This document shows positions 44,549 through 56,042 of a stretch of DNA of 64,000 nt, piece after piece. Position 1 is the first letter of the stretch. Every line of letters begins with the position of its first letter. The DNA comes from Rhizomys pruinosus (taxonomy: Eukaryota > Chordata > Mammalia > Rodentia > Spalacidae). The notes beneath the pieces are model-generated. The model was not told the DNA's origin, made no database searches, and saw only the letters and a list, made by a program, of their open reading frames with translations. The stretch is taken from assembly GCA_009823505.1 (NCBI GenBank), contig VZQC01009608.1, positions 165,729-229,728 of the forward strand. Direction: 5' to 3'. Both the position numbers and the translations under genes were made by a program.

Positions 44549-44585
44549 AGTGTGTGTGTATGTGTGTGTGTGTGTATGTGTGTAT

Positions 44586-44635
<50 letters not shown>
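44549..44635. repeat. (TG)n(GA)n compound microsatellite
   Basis: An interrupted TG run (44549-44585) is followed by a GA run (44586-44635) with one AA interruption. Confidence 0.97.
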
Positions 44636-44639
44636 TTCT

Positions 44640-45149
44640 CTGCTGCTTGATTTAACCTTGTGTGTGCAATCAAGAAAGGGATAAAAATCAAGAGATAAGG
44701 AAAATACAAGATTTTGAGGCTGCCGATGCACCATGGCATACTGCTTTATAATTTTTTAATAAGTAGGAATACACCGTAAAATAATGATGAAAGTCTGGCA
44801 AATGTGGGAACCAGTAACCCGGTGTCTTAATACCATTGTAAAGCACTGCTGCAAATCACATTGGTGTCACAGCTTCTATACGAGGGCAGTGTGGCAGACA
44901 ACATGCTGTGCTAGTCCCAGCACCATGGCATCGCTAGATAGTAACTTTTCAGTGCCATTTTAATCTTACACAGCCACTGTTCTACATTCAGTGTGCTGTT
45001 GGCTGAAATGTTGTATGGCAGTTACTGTATGATGAACATGGGTTTATCCATCACAGCTGAGCCAGTGGGATCCAGCTTAGCCAGACATGCCCAGCCCAGC
45101 ACTTTGTAGTAAAAACACAAGAATTCTGAGAACAGATCTGAGGATGAAC
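44640..45149. other. Unique sequence, nothing identifiable
   Basis: No repeat or gene supported in about 500 bp. Confidence 0.4.
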
Positions 45150-45485
45150 AGACGCCTTACAATGGTCAATCTTCATCCTCAACTTGACCTTGGTTTAGAG
45201 TCACCTAAGGCACTGGGGGCGCCCCTGAGACTGACAGCGGTTCAGACAGGGCTGCTGACCTGACCTGACTGTAAGCATCACCTCCCCACTGGCCAGGGGT
45301 CCAAACAGACTGAAGCCAAAAAGAGGATGCCAGCGAAGAGCTGGCATTTCCCTTCTTGCTGCTTCTTGGCCTGCTGTGATTGGAAGTGAGCTGCTCTGCC
45401 TCAGTTTCTCCACCACAGTGGACTGCATCCTCTCAAAGTGAGACAAGATAAAGCCTTCCTCCCTCATGTTATTTTTTTCATATTC
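45150..45485 (+). mobile_element. Old interspersed repeat, same family as 38840
   Basis: 'caatcttcatcctcaacttg', 'gtttagagtcacctaaggca', 'gctgcttcttggcctgctgt' and 'aagataaagccttcctccct' keep the family order. Name uncertain. Confidence 0.45.
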
Positions 45486-45564
45486 TTCCATATTCATGTG
45501 AAAGAAACTAACACATAATCCTTGGAATTTCTCTCCTCCCCCATACATGTAGCAAGAAGTCATT

Positions 45565-45912
45565 AAGACTGCAGGTGGAATTAAGGTCACGAGTGAACGG
45601 ACTTCAAAGCAGGAGGTTATCTGGGATTATCTGTACAGACCCAATGTCATTATAAAAGCCTTTAAATGTGGAGCGTCAAATTGGAGGGAAGAGATGTAAG
45701 AACGACACCAGTAGTTCTGGCTTTGAAGAGGAGGAAGGTAGGCCCAGTAAGCGTGGAGCTTGTGGAACAGGACATTGACACCTGGATTTTAGTCCGGAAA
45801 GATCCATTTTGGACTTACGAGCTATAGAACTGTACGATTATCAATTCATGTCACTTTAAGCCACCAAATTTGTGTTAATTCTGTAAGATAGCAGAAAATG
45901 AATACTGGTAAA
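45565..45912 (+). mobile_element. Ancient LTR-like mammalian repeat
   Basis: 'aattaaggtcacgagtgaac', 'ttatctgggattatctgtac', 'tggctttgaagaggaggaag', 'ctggattttagtccggaaag', 'cactttaagccaccaaattt'. The order matches a widely distributed old mammalian repeat (MaLR/MLT-type in layout), highly diverged. Confidence 0.5.
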
Positions 45913-48554
45913 CAGAAAATGATGAGACAATTCAAAATAGAACTATCTTGAAGAACAAATGGCTGAATGGCTTTAAATAGCAATTCCTCGATTCCCCCCT
46001 CCATCACCTAGTATGGGAAATGCTAGAAAAGAAGCTTAGGTCTCTTATGGACAATAAAGCCAATGTACATCTCCCACTTCTGAACACAGTGAGCTAAATC
46101 TGGGGTCTTCTTGCCTCTCTGCTGTGAGGCTTGACTTTCTGTTACAATGAACTCCACCTGCAAGAGCCACACATTACATTTTCAGAACAGATTAAGTTTA
46201 GCTGATTGTTCCTGAAGGCAAGGTTTCAGAGAGTGAGGTGCTGGGAAACTAGACTCAAATGTTGAAAACATAGACTCCCCAGGGGAGGGGAGGCACACAG
46301 GAGTCAGACTCCTCATTCCCGTACCACATAATACAGGACTCTTCGCCCACTCTGCGTATGTTTTTATGGAGCCTCAGAGGAGCAGTAAACTCTGCATCAT
46401 GCAGGCAGAGTGCAGGCAGAGTCCATTGTGCCCCCCAGTGAGACCAATTGCCTTATAGGAACGAGGGCCTTCCCATTTTCCTTGCATTTAGTTGCCTGTG
46501 GTTCAGCTCTGCACTTGGAATCCCACTCTCTATCACTGGCTGCAAAACCCCAAGGCAGAGGCTTTTTTAAATCAGAAGCAGGATTATTTTGCGAAGTTTT
46601 AAATAAATGTTTTGCCAGCACGATGGTTAACTACTATTTTCTGTGGTACGAACGGCCAGACAGGATGTCGGAGACAGCACTGACAATGTTACAGAATAAC
46701 CCCACGGTTATTGTGACAACGACCGGGATGTTATTCCTATGACACTCAAATGTTTGGGTTATGTGGGGGGCAACCACACAGGGTGAAGCAGCCACCTCAG
46801 TTCTTGGGAGGAAGGGGACAAACCTGCACCCAGTGGTTGCTGCAGCCACTGGAGAAGGGGCTTAGTGTAAGCCCAGGATTTGAACCAATGAGCTGAAATT
46901 CCCCGTAACATCACTTCTCTTGGAGAGTTTGTAGCCCTTTTAGCACCTTAATAATTAAAAAAAAAAAAAAATACAACAAAAAAGTACGGGCAGTGTAAAC
47001 TGTTGTCTCGTGGGACTGATGATTGGTGCGATGTTCCAATAACTGACTTCAGAAAGACGCTGAGCTCTAGGTAGAAAGCAAATGTTCAAGTGTATTAGTC
47101 ATTTGAAAACAGAACTCTAGAGTTACGAAAGCAACACGATCCCTAGACCAGGTCTCTCAATGACTGCGCATGTTCCTTCTACGTCAACATGAACGCGTCC
47201 CCGACTCCGTCCCCTGCTTCCGTGGGCCTGCTGGGCATCTTTATTCTCGCGGCTGTGGAGCCCCTGCAAGGCCCTGCAAGGCCCCAGGAACGCCGATGCT
47301 GTCTGCAGGCTCGCTTATCAGAGCTCCCGCTCTGTGTGCCAGCTTCTGCCTTCCCATGTGGTTCCAATATAAAAATATTTAGTCCATCTGTCCCAGAGGG
47401 TTCGGACTTTCTCTTCATTTGTGCTTCTTGAAATAATATGCTCTGGAGGCACAAACCGTTCCTTCACCAGTAAAAAAGGTCAAGCATTTATTAGCCTGTG
47501 TATAAACAGGACAACAAAGGAGTCCTTGTAAAAGTGGAATGCTGGGCTGGGATGGTGCACAGAGCAGTTCCTCTTGAATCTGGCAAATTCCGTCAGATTT
47601 CATTGCCTTTAAATATACCACATTAATGTCACTGTTCCTAGAGTTCCCTGGCTCTTACTCATAAATCTCCATGACCCCTATGAGGTGCGATCGTATTCAT
47701 TCATCAAGCCTAGAAGTATAATTTCTTTTTCAGTTCAGGCACATTAACAAGTTGTTCAGGGGTGCTGGTTCTACCATCGTTGGGGGAGGTGAACGTTCCT
47801 GACGCCCCACGGCCAATTAACACAAAGAAAGGAACAATGACTTCCTATGCTCACCAGATGCCATTTTTCCCAGATGTGATCTTCATCCCTTGGGGAAGCA
47901 AATGCCTGAAGCCCAGTCTTTGGTCTCCCCTCAGTGACAACAGCCAGGCAAGGTTCCCACCCCTGGGCCAGCCAACTGCCAGGCCTGGCTCTGTGGCTTT
48001 CTCCTGTCTCATCTTCCCAGGTGTGGTAAATCATCCCTCTTTGGAAAACAGAACCTCTGACTTAGTGGCACACTGGGTCTGTGTATAAAAATGTTTTCAG
48101 ATCATGTCTCTTTATAAAATTCTGGTGCTGTCCTTTAAAGAAAATTTTCTTGCTTTTCTTATTCAAGGACTGAAGAGCTGGGTTCTACAACATAACATGT
48201 CCCAGGCACTCTGAGCTACACCCCACTGTTGAGGATGGTGACCACGCACCTATGTTCCTTCAGGCTAGTGTAGAGAAATCAATCACCTCAGATCCTAAAC
48301 AGACCTGTCAAGACCAGTTTTATCATCCCATATTCGCTTTCCTGCTAGAATTGTTTCTGTGTACATAGAAGTAGGGTTAAGGTTTTTGGTCCTCCTTTTC
48401 TTTTCTTTTGTCTGGTTTCCTGCTACAGTTATGGTACACACATAGCCTGGGCTAGCCTTGAGCTGAAGACCCTTCTAACTTAGCTTCCTGGACCCCGTGT
48501 GCCGATGGCCATGCCCCACCAGGCGACGCTGAGTTAATTGTTTCTTTCTTGTTC
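45913..48554. other. 2.6 kb of non-repetitive sequence
   Basis: The longest repeat-free stretch in the window. GC-moderate, with several 70-110-residue frames on both strands (46410-46742, 47189-47431, 47762-48088) but no recognisable domain and no frame clearly favoured over its antisense. I see no promoter or splice pattern strong enough to call. It is the best place to look for conserved non-coding sequence or a missed exon. Confidence 0.45.
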
Positions 48555-48671
48555 TCACTCTTGCTCTCTTCCTCCCCCTCCTCCTCCTCCCCTCCCCCTT
48601 CCCCTCCCCCTCCTCCTCTTCCCCTCTCCCTTCCCCTCCTCCTCTTCCTCCTCCTCTTCCCCCCCCTTTCC
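48555..48671. repeat. Polypyrimidine tract, C/T and (CTC)n-rich
   Basis: About 115 bp of C and T only on the + strand, e.g. 'cctcctcctcctcccctccc'. The serine/proline/leucine-rich and glutamate/arginine/glycine-rich frames on either strand are compositional artefacts. Confidence 0.95.
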
Positions 48672-49828
48672 TGTGCTCTACCTGCCTCACCCTCTTTCAT
48701 TTTCCTTCTTAATCTGACTTGCTTTTTTGTTCAGACCTGGCCAGGAAAAGCAGTGAGGCTTGGAAAAGGATCCTCAGCATACTGGCTCAATAAATACCTC
48801 CTTTATTGCCGTGAATTTCTTTGGACTATGGCAGGAAGTCACGTGGTAGTACATTTTTAACATGGTGTCAACTTGTATTAGTTGGTAAATATATAAGTGA
48901 ATATCAGGTCCTGAAACTTAGCAGCCCGCTGTTCCACAGGAAGCACGAAGTGGTTTCATTGAGGTTGAATGGAGCCAACATCTGCTTTCAGGGCTGGCAA
49001 GTCAACTTACTTTTGAAGTTCCTTCTGCTAACCTACTCCCCATTCTCTCACAAGTCCATACACTGCTATGAGCATATTAATTACTATCTTTATGCTGGGC
49101 TTAGAAGAGTTTCTGCGTCCCATTAGATGAATGAATGAAGAATGAGGCAAACAGGTTATGCAGCAGCATCTGTTTTGGTTTCGGATTTCCCTGTTTTGCA
49201 TAACACCCCCTCCTCTGACCCTGTCTTTATGGAGGACGTTTCTCTTCATCTTCTGAAGCTGCTGCCTCACCTCTCCAAATCATGGCTCAGCATTGTTCTC
49301 CCTCTTGTTCAGCTTCCAGGGTTTTCAGGGCCACACTTGCCCTGCCTGCCTCTGTAAGGGGTGGGTCACAGGCCCCTTTGTAAGGGGGTGAGGTCACAGG
49401 CCCCGGAGGTGGAGGTGTCAAGTTCAAGAACTTACCAGTGCAGTGCGGTTAAGTATAGCAGCAGGGCAACAGTCAGTTAAGGGGCAGGATCAAAGGAGAG
49501 GGATTGCTTCACCACGGAAGTTCTTATTCTCGAGGCACAAACAAAAAGCTGATCAGTAAAACCTTTAGGACTATGAGCTACAGGAGCCAAAATTCCAGTG
49601 AATGCACCAAACCTCTCACAGGAAAACCATATTCCAACTTCAGTTTCCTTGCTCCTCCCCATAAGAAGGGCTATAGGGATGTCATAGTCCTTGCCCTTCT
49701 CCTTGGCTATTTTAGAGTAGTTAAGGACCCCCAAATCACAGTCCTCATTATTGATGAAGCCTTATCTTGCACCCCAGGAGAAGAGTTCTCAAAGAAAACC
49801 TTAGGAGATGTAAAGAAAATTCCCAGGA
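48672..49828. other. Unique sequence, nothing identifiable
   Basis: No supported gene. The 140-residue frame at 49504-49926 ends inside a B2 SINE and has no domain. Confidence 0.45.
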
Positions 49829-50035
49829 CTAAAGAGAGGGCTCAGTGGTTAAGACCACCGGTTGCTCTTGAGGAGGACTTGGGTTCAATTCTCAGCACCC
49901 ACAAGGCAGCTAACAACTGTCTGTAACTCTGGTTCCAGAGGACAAGATGCCCATTTCTGACTTCCATAGGCATTGCAAGATTTGAGTGTACTCATACACA
50001 TAAAAATTAAAATAGCAAAATGTTTTTTTTTTTTA
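49829..50035 (+). mobile_element. B2 SINE, slightly 5'-degraded
   Basis: 'agagagggctcagtggttaa', 'gaccaccggttgctcttgag', 'ctgtctgtaactctggttcc', ending 'acataaaaattaaaatagc'. Sense. Confidence 0.9.
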
Positions 50036-50089
50036 AATACCCCCTGATTGAGGTTCCAGGAGTAGCAGGAGATACTCTCAAAAGCAAAT

Positions 50090-50121
50090 GATGCTTTGAG
50101 ATAGGAGTTCTGATTTATTAT
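50090..50121. repeat. Left target-site duplication of the L1
   Basis: Starts 'gatgctttgagataggagtt'. Identical to the right copy over the last 28 bp (50094-50121), with one mismatch in the first four. Confidence 0.95.
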
Positions 50122-52463
50122 ATATAAACTACTCAAAAAACAGACAAGTAAGAAAACAAATGACTCAATCAAAAGATGGAGTAAAGAGCTGAACAGAGAC
50201 TTCACAAGTGAAGAAATAGAGATGGCAGAGAAACATCTTAAAAAGTGCTCAACATAGATAATAACTAAGAAAGTGAAAATCAAAACCACTTTAAGATATC
50301 ATCTCACTCTTATAAGGCTGGCTAGGATCAGGAAAACAAATGATACCAACTGCTGGAGAGGTTGTAGGGAAAGGGGAACACTCATCCACTGCTGGTGGGA
50401 ATGTGAACTTGTACAACCAGTGTGGAAGGCAGTGTGGAGAACACTTAAAAGACTCAAAATGAGCCTACCACCTGACCCAGCCATACCACTTCTGGGTGTA
50501 TACCCACAAGACACATCCTACTGCAAAGATACATGTATAGCCATGTTTATTGCAGCTCTTTTCACAATAGTGAAGAGCTGGAACCAACCCAAGTGCCCCT
50601 CAACCAACGAGTGGATAGAGAAAATGTGGTACATCTACACAATGGAGTTCTATGCAGTAATAAAGAAAGATGATATGAAATTTGCAGGTAAATGGATGGA
50701 ACTAGAAGATATTATGTTAAGTAACACAGTCCCAGAAAAACAAAAGATGAATGGTATCCCTCATCTGTGGATTCTAGCACCAAGTACCTAGTTCTAAGGC
50801 AAAGTGAGTAACATTAATGCTATATTCCTCATGATCTGAGCACAACCTTGCTCTTATATTATGAATCCCTAGACAGGTCCTAGAAATAACCTACCATTTA
50901 TTTTCAGACTATGGATTTTTGGTATATAATGGTGGACATATATACATATTATAGTGTAACATGAAGTTAAAATGGAAAAAGGTGAATAAAGAAATATGAT
51001 ATGGAAATAACACAGTTTGTTTTCAGAAGATACAATTTTAGCATAGGTGTGATGTATCAGGCTGGTGTAATTTAGCCTTTCTGGGTGCTTAATGACCATA
51101 CTTAATACCCATACCAATTTGGCTGAGGGACCTAAGGGATAACTTTGTTCCTTGCCCTCAGAGGTCAACTAAGTCTCAGGGGAATATGCATGGGGGCATC
51201 TTCTGAAATGTCTTGCAAATGTGAGTCACCAGTCTTCCTGTGCAGGGAGGTCTTGGAGATCCACTAATGGGACTCCAGGCAGTGTCCATCCTATAAAGAG
51301 GAAAGTCTGTTCATGCTTCAAAAAAGAGAAGCCTGGTCTAGCAAGACCTAACTGTGTCCTTGAGTTGATGGAACTGGTGGTTGAAAAATCAAAAGGAGCC
51401 AGGGGCTCCCCCCCCCCCACCAAATAACCCAAGTGACCCTTGAGGACCAGACCCTCAACTGACCTTGAGAAAACAGAAACCTTGGTTAATCTGGGCTGAC
51501 TGTGTGGCCTTAAGCATCCAAAAGGAAAGTATAACCAGAAATAATCAGTAAGATCTGAGAAATTGTACTTCAGATATAAAACTTGAGAATCCTTCAAACC
51601 TTCAATACCAGATGGGGACTACGGAGATGTCCAGCATGTGGACTGAGTGGCTACTGGGATTTCAGCCTCTTCAGAGTGTAGACTGCCGTTGTTGGACTAC
51701 CCAGGCTGTGTCATGGAGGCCAGTGCAGGAAGATCAAGACAGGACGCATGCTTGCTGGACCTCATTTGGGTGACCATGGGGGGAGGGACCCCAGTGTGGA
51801 GCACGGGGGCAGGATTGATGGTTGTTTGGGTTTGCCAAGGAGGAGCCTTCAAGCACTTCCTCGGGGAAAACGTGACATCTTTTGGTTAAAAAAAAAAGAT
51901 TATATGTAACAGTTAAAAATATTTTGTAAAATAATATTTTCTCTTTTCTATTTTTATTGATACAGGCTACAACCATTCATAATTTATCCTTATGTAATCC
52001 TATGGTGTGTTCTACATATAGGAATGTTAATATTCATATTCTAAAAAACAGAGAGAATGTAAAGTTATACTTCTTTTTACCTGCATGCAACTTTACTGTT
52101 AAAATGTGACTCTCTAAATGTGCTTTGGAATTAACCTGTAGTTTATTTTCAGATTTTGTAATTTTGATTTATGTGTGGAGTGTATGTATGCATATTTTGG
52201 AATAATATAAAATCAAATGGGAACAAAAAAAAAGAGAGAGAGCAACCTATTCAAAGAACTGACCAAAACAGTAAACCTGTGCACCAAAAAGGTCATAAAA
52301 GACTGAGAAAAAGATGTAAGACAGGACTTGTGTATGACAGAATCCATGAGCTCTGATGGGGGTGGGGCATGAGGGGTGGGCATGGATGGGGAATGAGTCT
52401 AAATTTGATTGAGAAATGTTGTAGGAAATGTGCTCAATAAAAATTAAAAAGTTATAAAAAAAG
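50122..52463 (+). mobile_element. 5'-truncated L1 with exact ends and long 3' UTR
   Basis: It starts in ORF2 ('ataaactactcaaaaaacag'), contains the best-preserved ORF2 C-terminus in the window and ends with 'cagaatccatgagctc', a G-rich stretch, 'gtgctcaataaaaat' and an A-rich tail. The sequence at 50090-50121 recurs at 52464-52495 with one mismatch, a 32-bp target-site duplication that fixes both boundaries. From the ORF2 end (about 50791) to the A-tail is about 1.67 kb of 3' UTR. Confidence 0.96.
50273..50791 (+). pseudogene. L1 ORF2 C-terminal domain, 172 residues open
   Basis: The least damaged L1 coding segment here. Visible motifs: KIKTTLRYHLTLIRLARIRK; NCWRGCRERGTLIHCWWECE with its cysteine/histidine cluster; PPDPAIPLLGVYPQD; CIAMFIAALFTIVKSWNQPK; WIEKMWYIYTMEFYAVIKKD; and KWMELEDIMLSN. 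This is the ORF2p C-terminal region used in RNA binding and complex assembly. The end differs slightly from siblings: a three-codon loss precedes the last SQKN-like block. Upstream sequence (50122-50272) belongs to ORF2 but in another frame. It has no endonuclease or RT, so cannot act alone. Confidence 0.93.
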
Positions 52464-52495
52464 ATACTTTGAGATAGGAGTTCTGATTTATTATG
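52464..52495. repeat. Right target-site duplication of the L1
   Basis: Starts 'gatactttgagataggagtt'. It pairs with 50090-50121. Confidence 0.95.
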
Positions 52496-52839
52496 ACCTT
52501 AGTAATGGCTATCAGGATTTAATTTGTGTTTTAAAAATAATATGGGCCTTCTTTCTGAAGTAGATTAAACACCGTCAACACAGAAGCAATCGCATACTTT
52601 ATTTACTTTTTTTTATTTTTGGTGAGAAGTGTCCCTCATTTACCCACACGGTGTCCATCTGTCCATATCTCTCTTCACAATCCCTGTAAAAGCCTCTTGT
52701 GGATTTTGTGCTCTGTTCTGTCTTTTCTCTTTTATTATTTTTGGCAACGTCTAGTACTGAAGCTCAGGCTGGCCTTGAACTTGAGGTAAACTTCCTATCA
52801 CTGTGTCCCCAGGGGTGGATTACATTTGTGACCCATTGT

Positions 52840-52874
<35 letters not shown>

Positions 52875-53054
52875 GTGTTTATTTTGTATGTGTATTTTTA
52901 AATGAATTTCCTTTTATTTTTTGACACTTTCATACAGGTATATAATGCACTTTGCTAATTCCCACCCTCCCTATTCATGTGAGCCACTTGTGGCTGGGGC
53001 CCTGTGGAGGTCAAAACACAACCTTGGGTGGCGTCTCTCTTTTTTGTTTTTCTT
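52496..53054. other. Mixed sequence with (CT)n and weak repeat remnants
   Basis: Contains a degenerate antisense B1 piece (52755-52800, 'caggctggccttgaacttga') and a (CT)n run at 52841-52871. An AT-rich segment ('tttgacactttcatacaggt', 52920-52939) may be an old antisense L1 end. No gene. Confidence 0.5.
52841..52871. repeat. (CT)n microsatellite
   Basis: About 15 uninterrupted CT units. Confidence 0.97.
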
Positions 53055-53066
53055 AAGTGTAGCATT

Positions 53067-53206
53067 ATTATTTATTTATTTATTTTTGGTCTTTTCAAGA
53101 CAGGGTCTCCCTGTAGCCCCAGCTGTCCTGGAACTCGCTCTGTAGACCAGGCTGGCCTTGAACTCACAAAGATCTGCCTGCCTCTGCCTCCCAAGTGCTA
53201 GGATTA
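53067..53206 (-). mobile_element. B1 SINE with 12-bp target-site duplication
   Basis: Antisense B1 with an ATTT-rich tail side and 'ttcaagacagggtctccctg'. Direct repeats AAGTGTAGCATT at 53055-53066 and 53207-53218 give exact ends. The last ~20 bp of the usual B1 5' end are missing, so it is 5'-truncated in the sense direction. Confidence 0.94.
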
Positions 53207-53239
53207 AAGTGTAGCATTCTTTATTTAGAATATGCAGTA

Positions 53240-54680
53240 TTTCTTTTTTATTTTATAATGCATTTTTTATTGAATTTTTGTGCATTTCATACAAAACATA
53301 TCGATCATCTTCGTATCACCTCCCCCATATGCACCCCAGAACCGCCCCCCATGCTGGATTGTATGCATTCTGTCATATTTGCTAGTTCTATCCGGTCCAG
53401 TTAGTGTCCCCAGATGTCCCCCAGCTCAAGCTCATCCCCTGGGGTCTCCTCAGCCTATCTAGAGTCACTCCCTTAAAGATCAACTCTCCCTCATCCAGCA
53501 GTGATCAGCTGCCAATAGTTCTTCACTGAGGTTGGGGCCTGCTCTCCATGTCCCCAGTTCTGTGCTGGGTTTTGTGAGTTCGCATGGTTTTATCATGCAT
53601 GCTGACAACACTGCTGTAGCGCATATGAGCAAGGCCCCAGAAGCCTGTAAGACATCGTTTCTTTATGGTCACACACCTCCTCCCCTAACTCCTACGGTCT
53701 TTTTTCTTGCACAATGGTCCCTGAGCCCTGGGTGGGTGAAATATAGGAGTCCCATCCAGGACCCTCTGCAGACTCCTACTCTCTACGCTTTGGACATTTG
53801 GGGCCCTTCGTTGTATTCATGGCCTTCTGCTGCATGAGGGAGCTTCTCTGCTGAGAATTGAGAGATGCATTAGCTCTCTTTCTATCCCTTGGTTCCACTA
53901 TGTTTCATGAGCCTTGTAAAGGTTCCACTGTAGATGTGTCACTTAGGGCTTGGCATCTCTTGGACTTATATTCTCTGTGTGTGACCAGCTGTGGAACTCT
54001 GTACTAGTCTCTGTTGCAAACAAGCTTATTTGATAATTGTGACTGGCATACTTGTCTGTAAATGTAAGGATCCATATTTAGCAAATAGTAAGAAATTACA
54101 TTCGTCTAGAGATATGACATACTTAGGTTTTTCTCTAAGATCTATGACTTCTCCAGACATGTATTTGACTATGTTTACACTGCCACACATGAGTTTCCTC
54201 TTACTAAGATTAAGTCCAATTAGATAGCTGTTGATTACCCCCAAGATAAAAGTGCCACCACTGTACCAATAGTTTGCTGTGCTGGTCATTGTTGTGGTTA
54301 TTAATATTTACATAGGGGTTGGACCAATGATTTATGTTCTTTCTTAGCAGCTTGAATAGTGTCCTCCAAATTATGAGAGCTAACCTTCAGGGAGCTGGCT
54401 TCCAGGTGAGTTCCAGCTCCATTGCTCCAAGTCCTGTGCCCGAAGTATGTCCTGCCTTCAGGAATAGGGTCTTACCTTCAGGTTCTGGGAGGTAATCAAG
54501 GGCTGTGGTAATAGCCTGTGTTATTTTGGGAGTCTCTTGGACTACCCTGACCAACAACTCAAAGGGAGGTTCCTCCTGTCTGGCATTGTGATTCTTGTTA
54601 TATAGCCTTCAGCTGTGTGCATGCACTCATGTTCAGATATCATGTGTGTCATTTTCAGTAGATTTTTGAAATAATACATT
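53240..54680 (-). mobile_element. Antisense L1 3' UTR, second type
   Basis: Minus-strand L1 3' end: 'ttttttattgaatttttgtg' (rc of the AATAAA end), a C-rich tract and 'tgtatgcattctgtc' (rc of the 3' signature). A ~1.3-kb body follows, matching the antisense L1 at 32940-34030, e.g. 'ctctgtgtgtgaccagctgt', 'tctagagatatgaca', 'aagtccaattagatag', 'tcttgggagtctc'-type block and 'caactcaaagggaggt'. No ORF part is retained. Confidence 0.82.
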
Positions 54681-54734
54681 CACCTGTGGTTTTTCACACC
54701 ACCTAAGCATTACGTATCTCTCCTACACATCTTC

Positions 54735-54885
54735 GTTTTTTTTTTTTTTTTGAGACAAGGTCTTCCACTGGCCTGGAACTCACTAGGAAGCTAGGCTGTC
54801 TGTCCATTGTGCCACAGGGATTCATTCACATGTCTCTACTTCCCTGATTGGGAGATTACAAGCACGTGCCACCTTGCCTGACTTT
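54735..54885 (-). mobile_element. RSINE1/B4-like SINE
   Basis: A poly-T run, 'gagacaaggtcttccactgg', 'ggaagctaggctgtctgtcc', 'agattacaagcacgtgccac'. Antisense. Its 'ggctgtctgtcc..cagggatt' middle is the same part that forms the 28.7-31.2 kb array. Confidence 0.7.
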
Positions 54886-55699
54886 TTAAAATGATTTGTG
54901 AGGGTTGACCTGGACATCCCACCCTTGGATGGCAAGCCTTAAGGCTCTCTCCTCAGTCACACTTCTTGATGCTCTGGATCTGCAGAAGTGAATAAGATTA
55001 GATCAACATAGTCACTATCAAGTAATGGGAATTTGATGAAAACATTATTGAAATTGAGTTCAGGGATCTGGATGTTCGCCGAATAGTTTTACAATGCAAG
55101 TTGTGCTTCAGGAGCATTTACTCACACTCCCCGACATCAGTGCTGCTACTGATAAATTCAAAGGGAGAGCAGTAATTTTGGAGCCGAGTTTTTTGCTCTG
55201 TTACAAAAATAGACTCCAAACACATACATATGGTGCAGAAAGAGCTTGGGCTAATATTTCTACACAGGGACGAGCATTAGCATATTTTTAAAGTTCACAG
55301 CTACTTTTCTGTTGTCAATTATAATCATCTGTTGGTTTGAACTCCTTATTTTATGGCGATGATCAAAATCTATTGGTATAATGTAAATTTCACAACTATA
55401 GGAGAATTTTATAGTCAGAGCACTCCTAAAAGGGGGCTGTGTGATTCAATATTTTCATAGAAGCATCTTCCTAAAAGCATGGAGATGACTTGGAGCAACA
55501 AATGGAGATACCTGATAACAGAAACACAAAATCATTATTGAACTCAAACTCATGAATATTTTATTTTTAGGTAACTGCTCCCTATTCAGAACAGGAGTTG
55601 GAGTCAGTATTTAGTTACAATTTTCACTAGGCATATAAACTTTAAAAGAAGAATGCAGACATTACAGCGAAGTACAAATGAGTTGAATCTACCCGTATG
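54886..55699. other. AT-rich unique sequence
   Basis: No repeat or gene recognised. Confidence 0.45.
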
Positions 55700-55772
55700 C
55701 TTGGATTTGGAGCTTAAATGTCCCCCACAGGCCGTGTGATAAAGGCTTGGCTGCCAGCTGTGGCGGCGTATT
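55700..55772 (+). mobile_element. Old LTR-like repeat, left part
   Basis: 'ggatttggagcttaaatgtc', 'cccacaggccgtgtgataaa', 'ggcttggctgccagctgtgg'. It resumes at 56043 after an LTR insertion. Confidence 0.6.
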
Positions 55773-56042
55773 AGTCACTTCTTGTTGCTGTGATAAAACA
55801 CAGACCAAAAGTGACTCAAGGAAGAGAGTTCGCTTAGGCTTATGGTTCCAGAGGGAAAGCTCTTGATGGCGGAGAGGCGTGGCAGCAGCGGGAGCTGGAA
55901 GTGAGGGCTATAGTCTCAAAGCCAGCCCGGTGAGTACTTCCTCCAACCAGGCTGCACCTCTAACTCCAGGAACAGTGCTCCCAGCTGGGGACCAAGTTTA
56001 AATACTTGAGCCTAGGAGGAAACTTTCCTTATTCAAGCCGCT
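55773..56042 (-). mobile_element. MaLR/ORR1-like LTR nested in an older repeat
   Basis: Antisense: 'gtattagtcacttcttgttg', 'ttatggttccagagggaaag', 'ccagctggggaccaagttta', 'ttattcaagccgctata'. It lacks internal sequence (solo LTR) and is shorter than the 14352 copy. Confidence 0.75.

Noticed and set aside
47170..47431. A GC-richer ATG-started frame (80 residues) in unique DNA as a first exon
   Set aside because: No promoter, donor site or domain could be supported, and an equally long frame exists on the other strand.
48475..48860. Proline/serine/leucine-rich and glutamate/glycine/arginine-rich frames
   Set aside because: They result from the polypyrimidine tract, not coding constraint.
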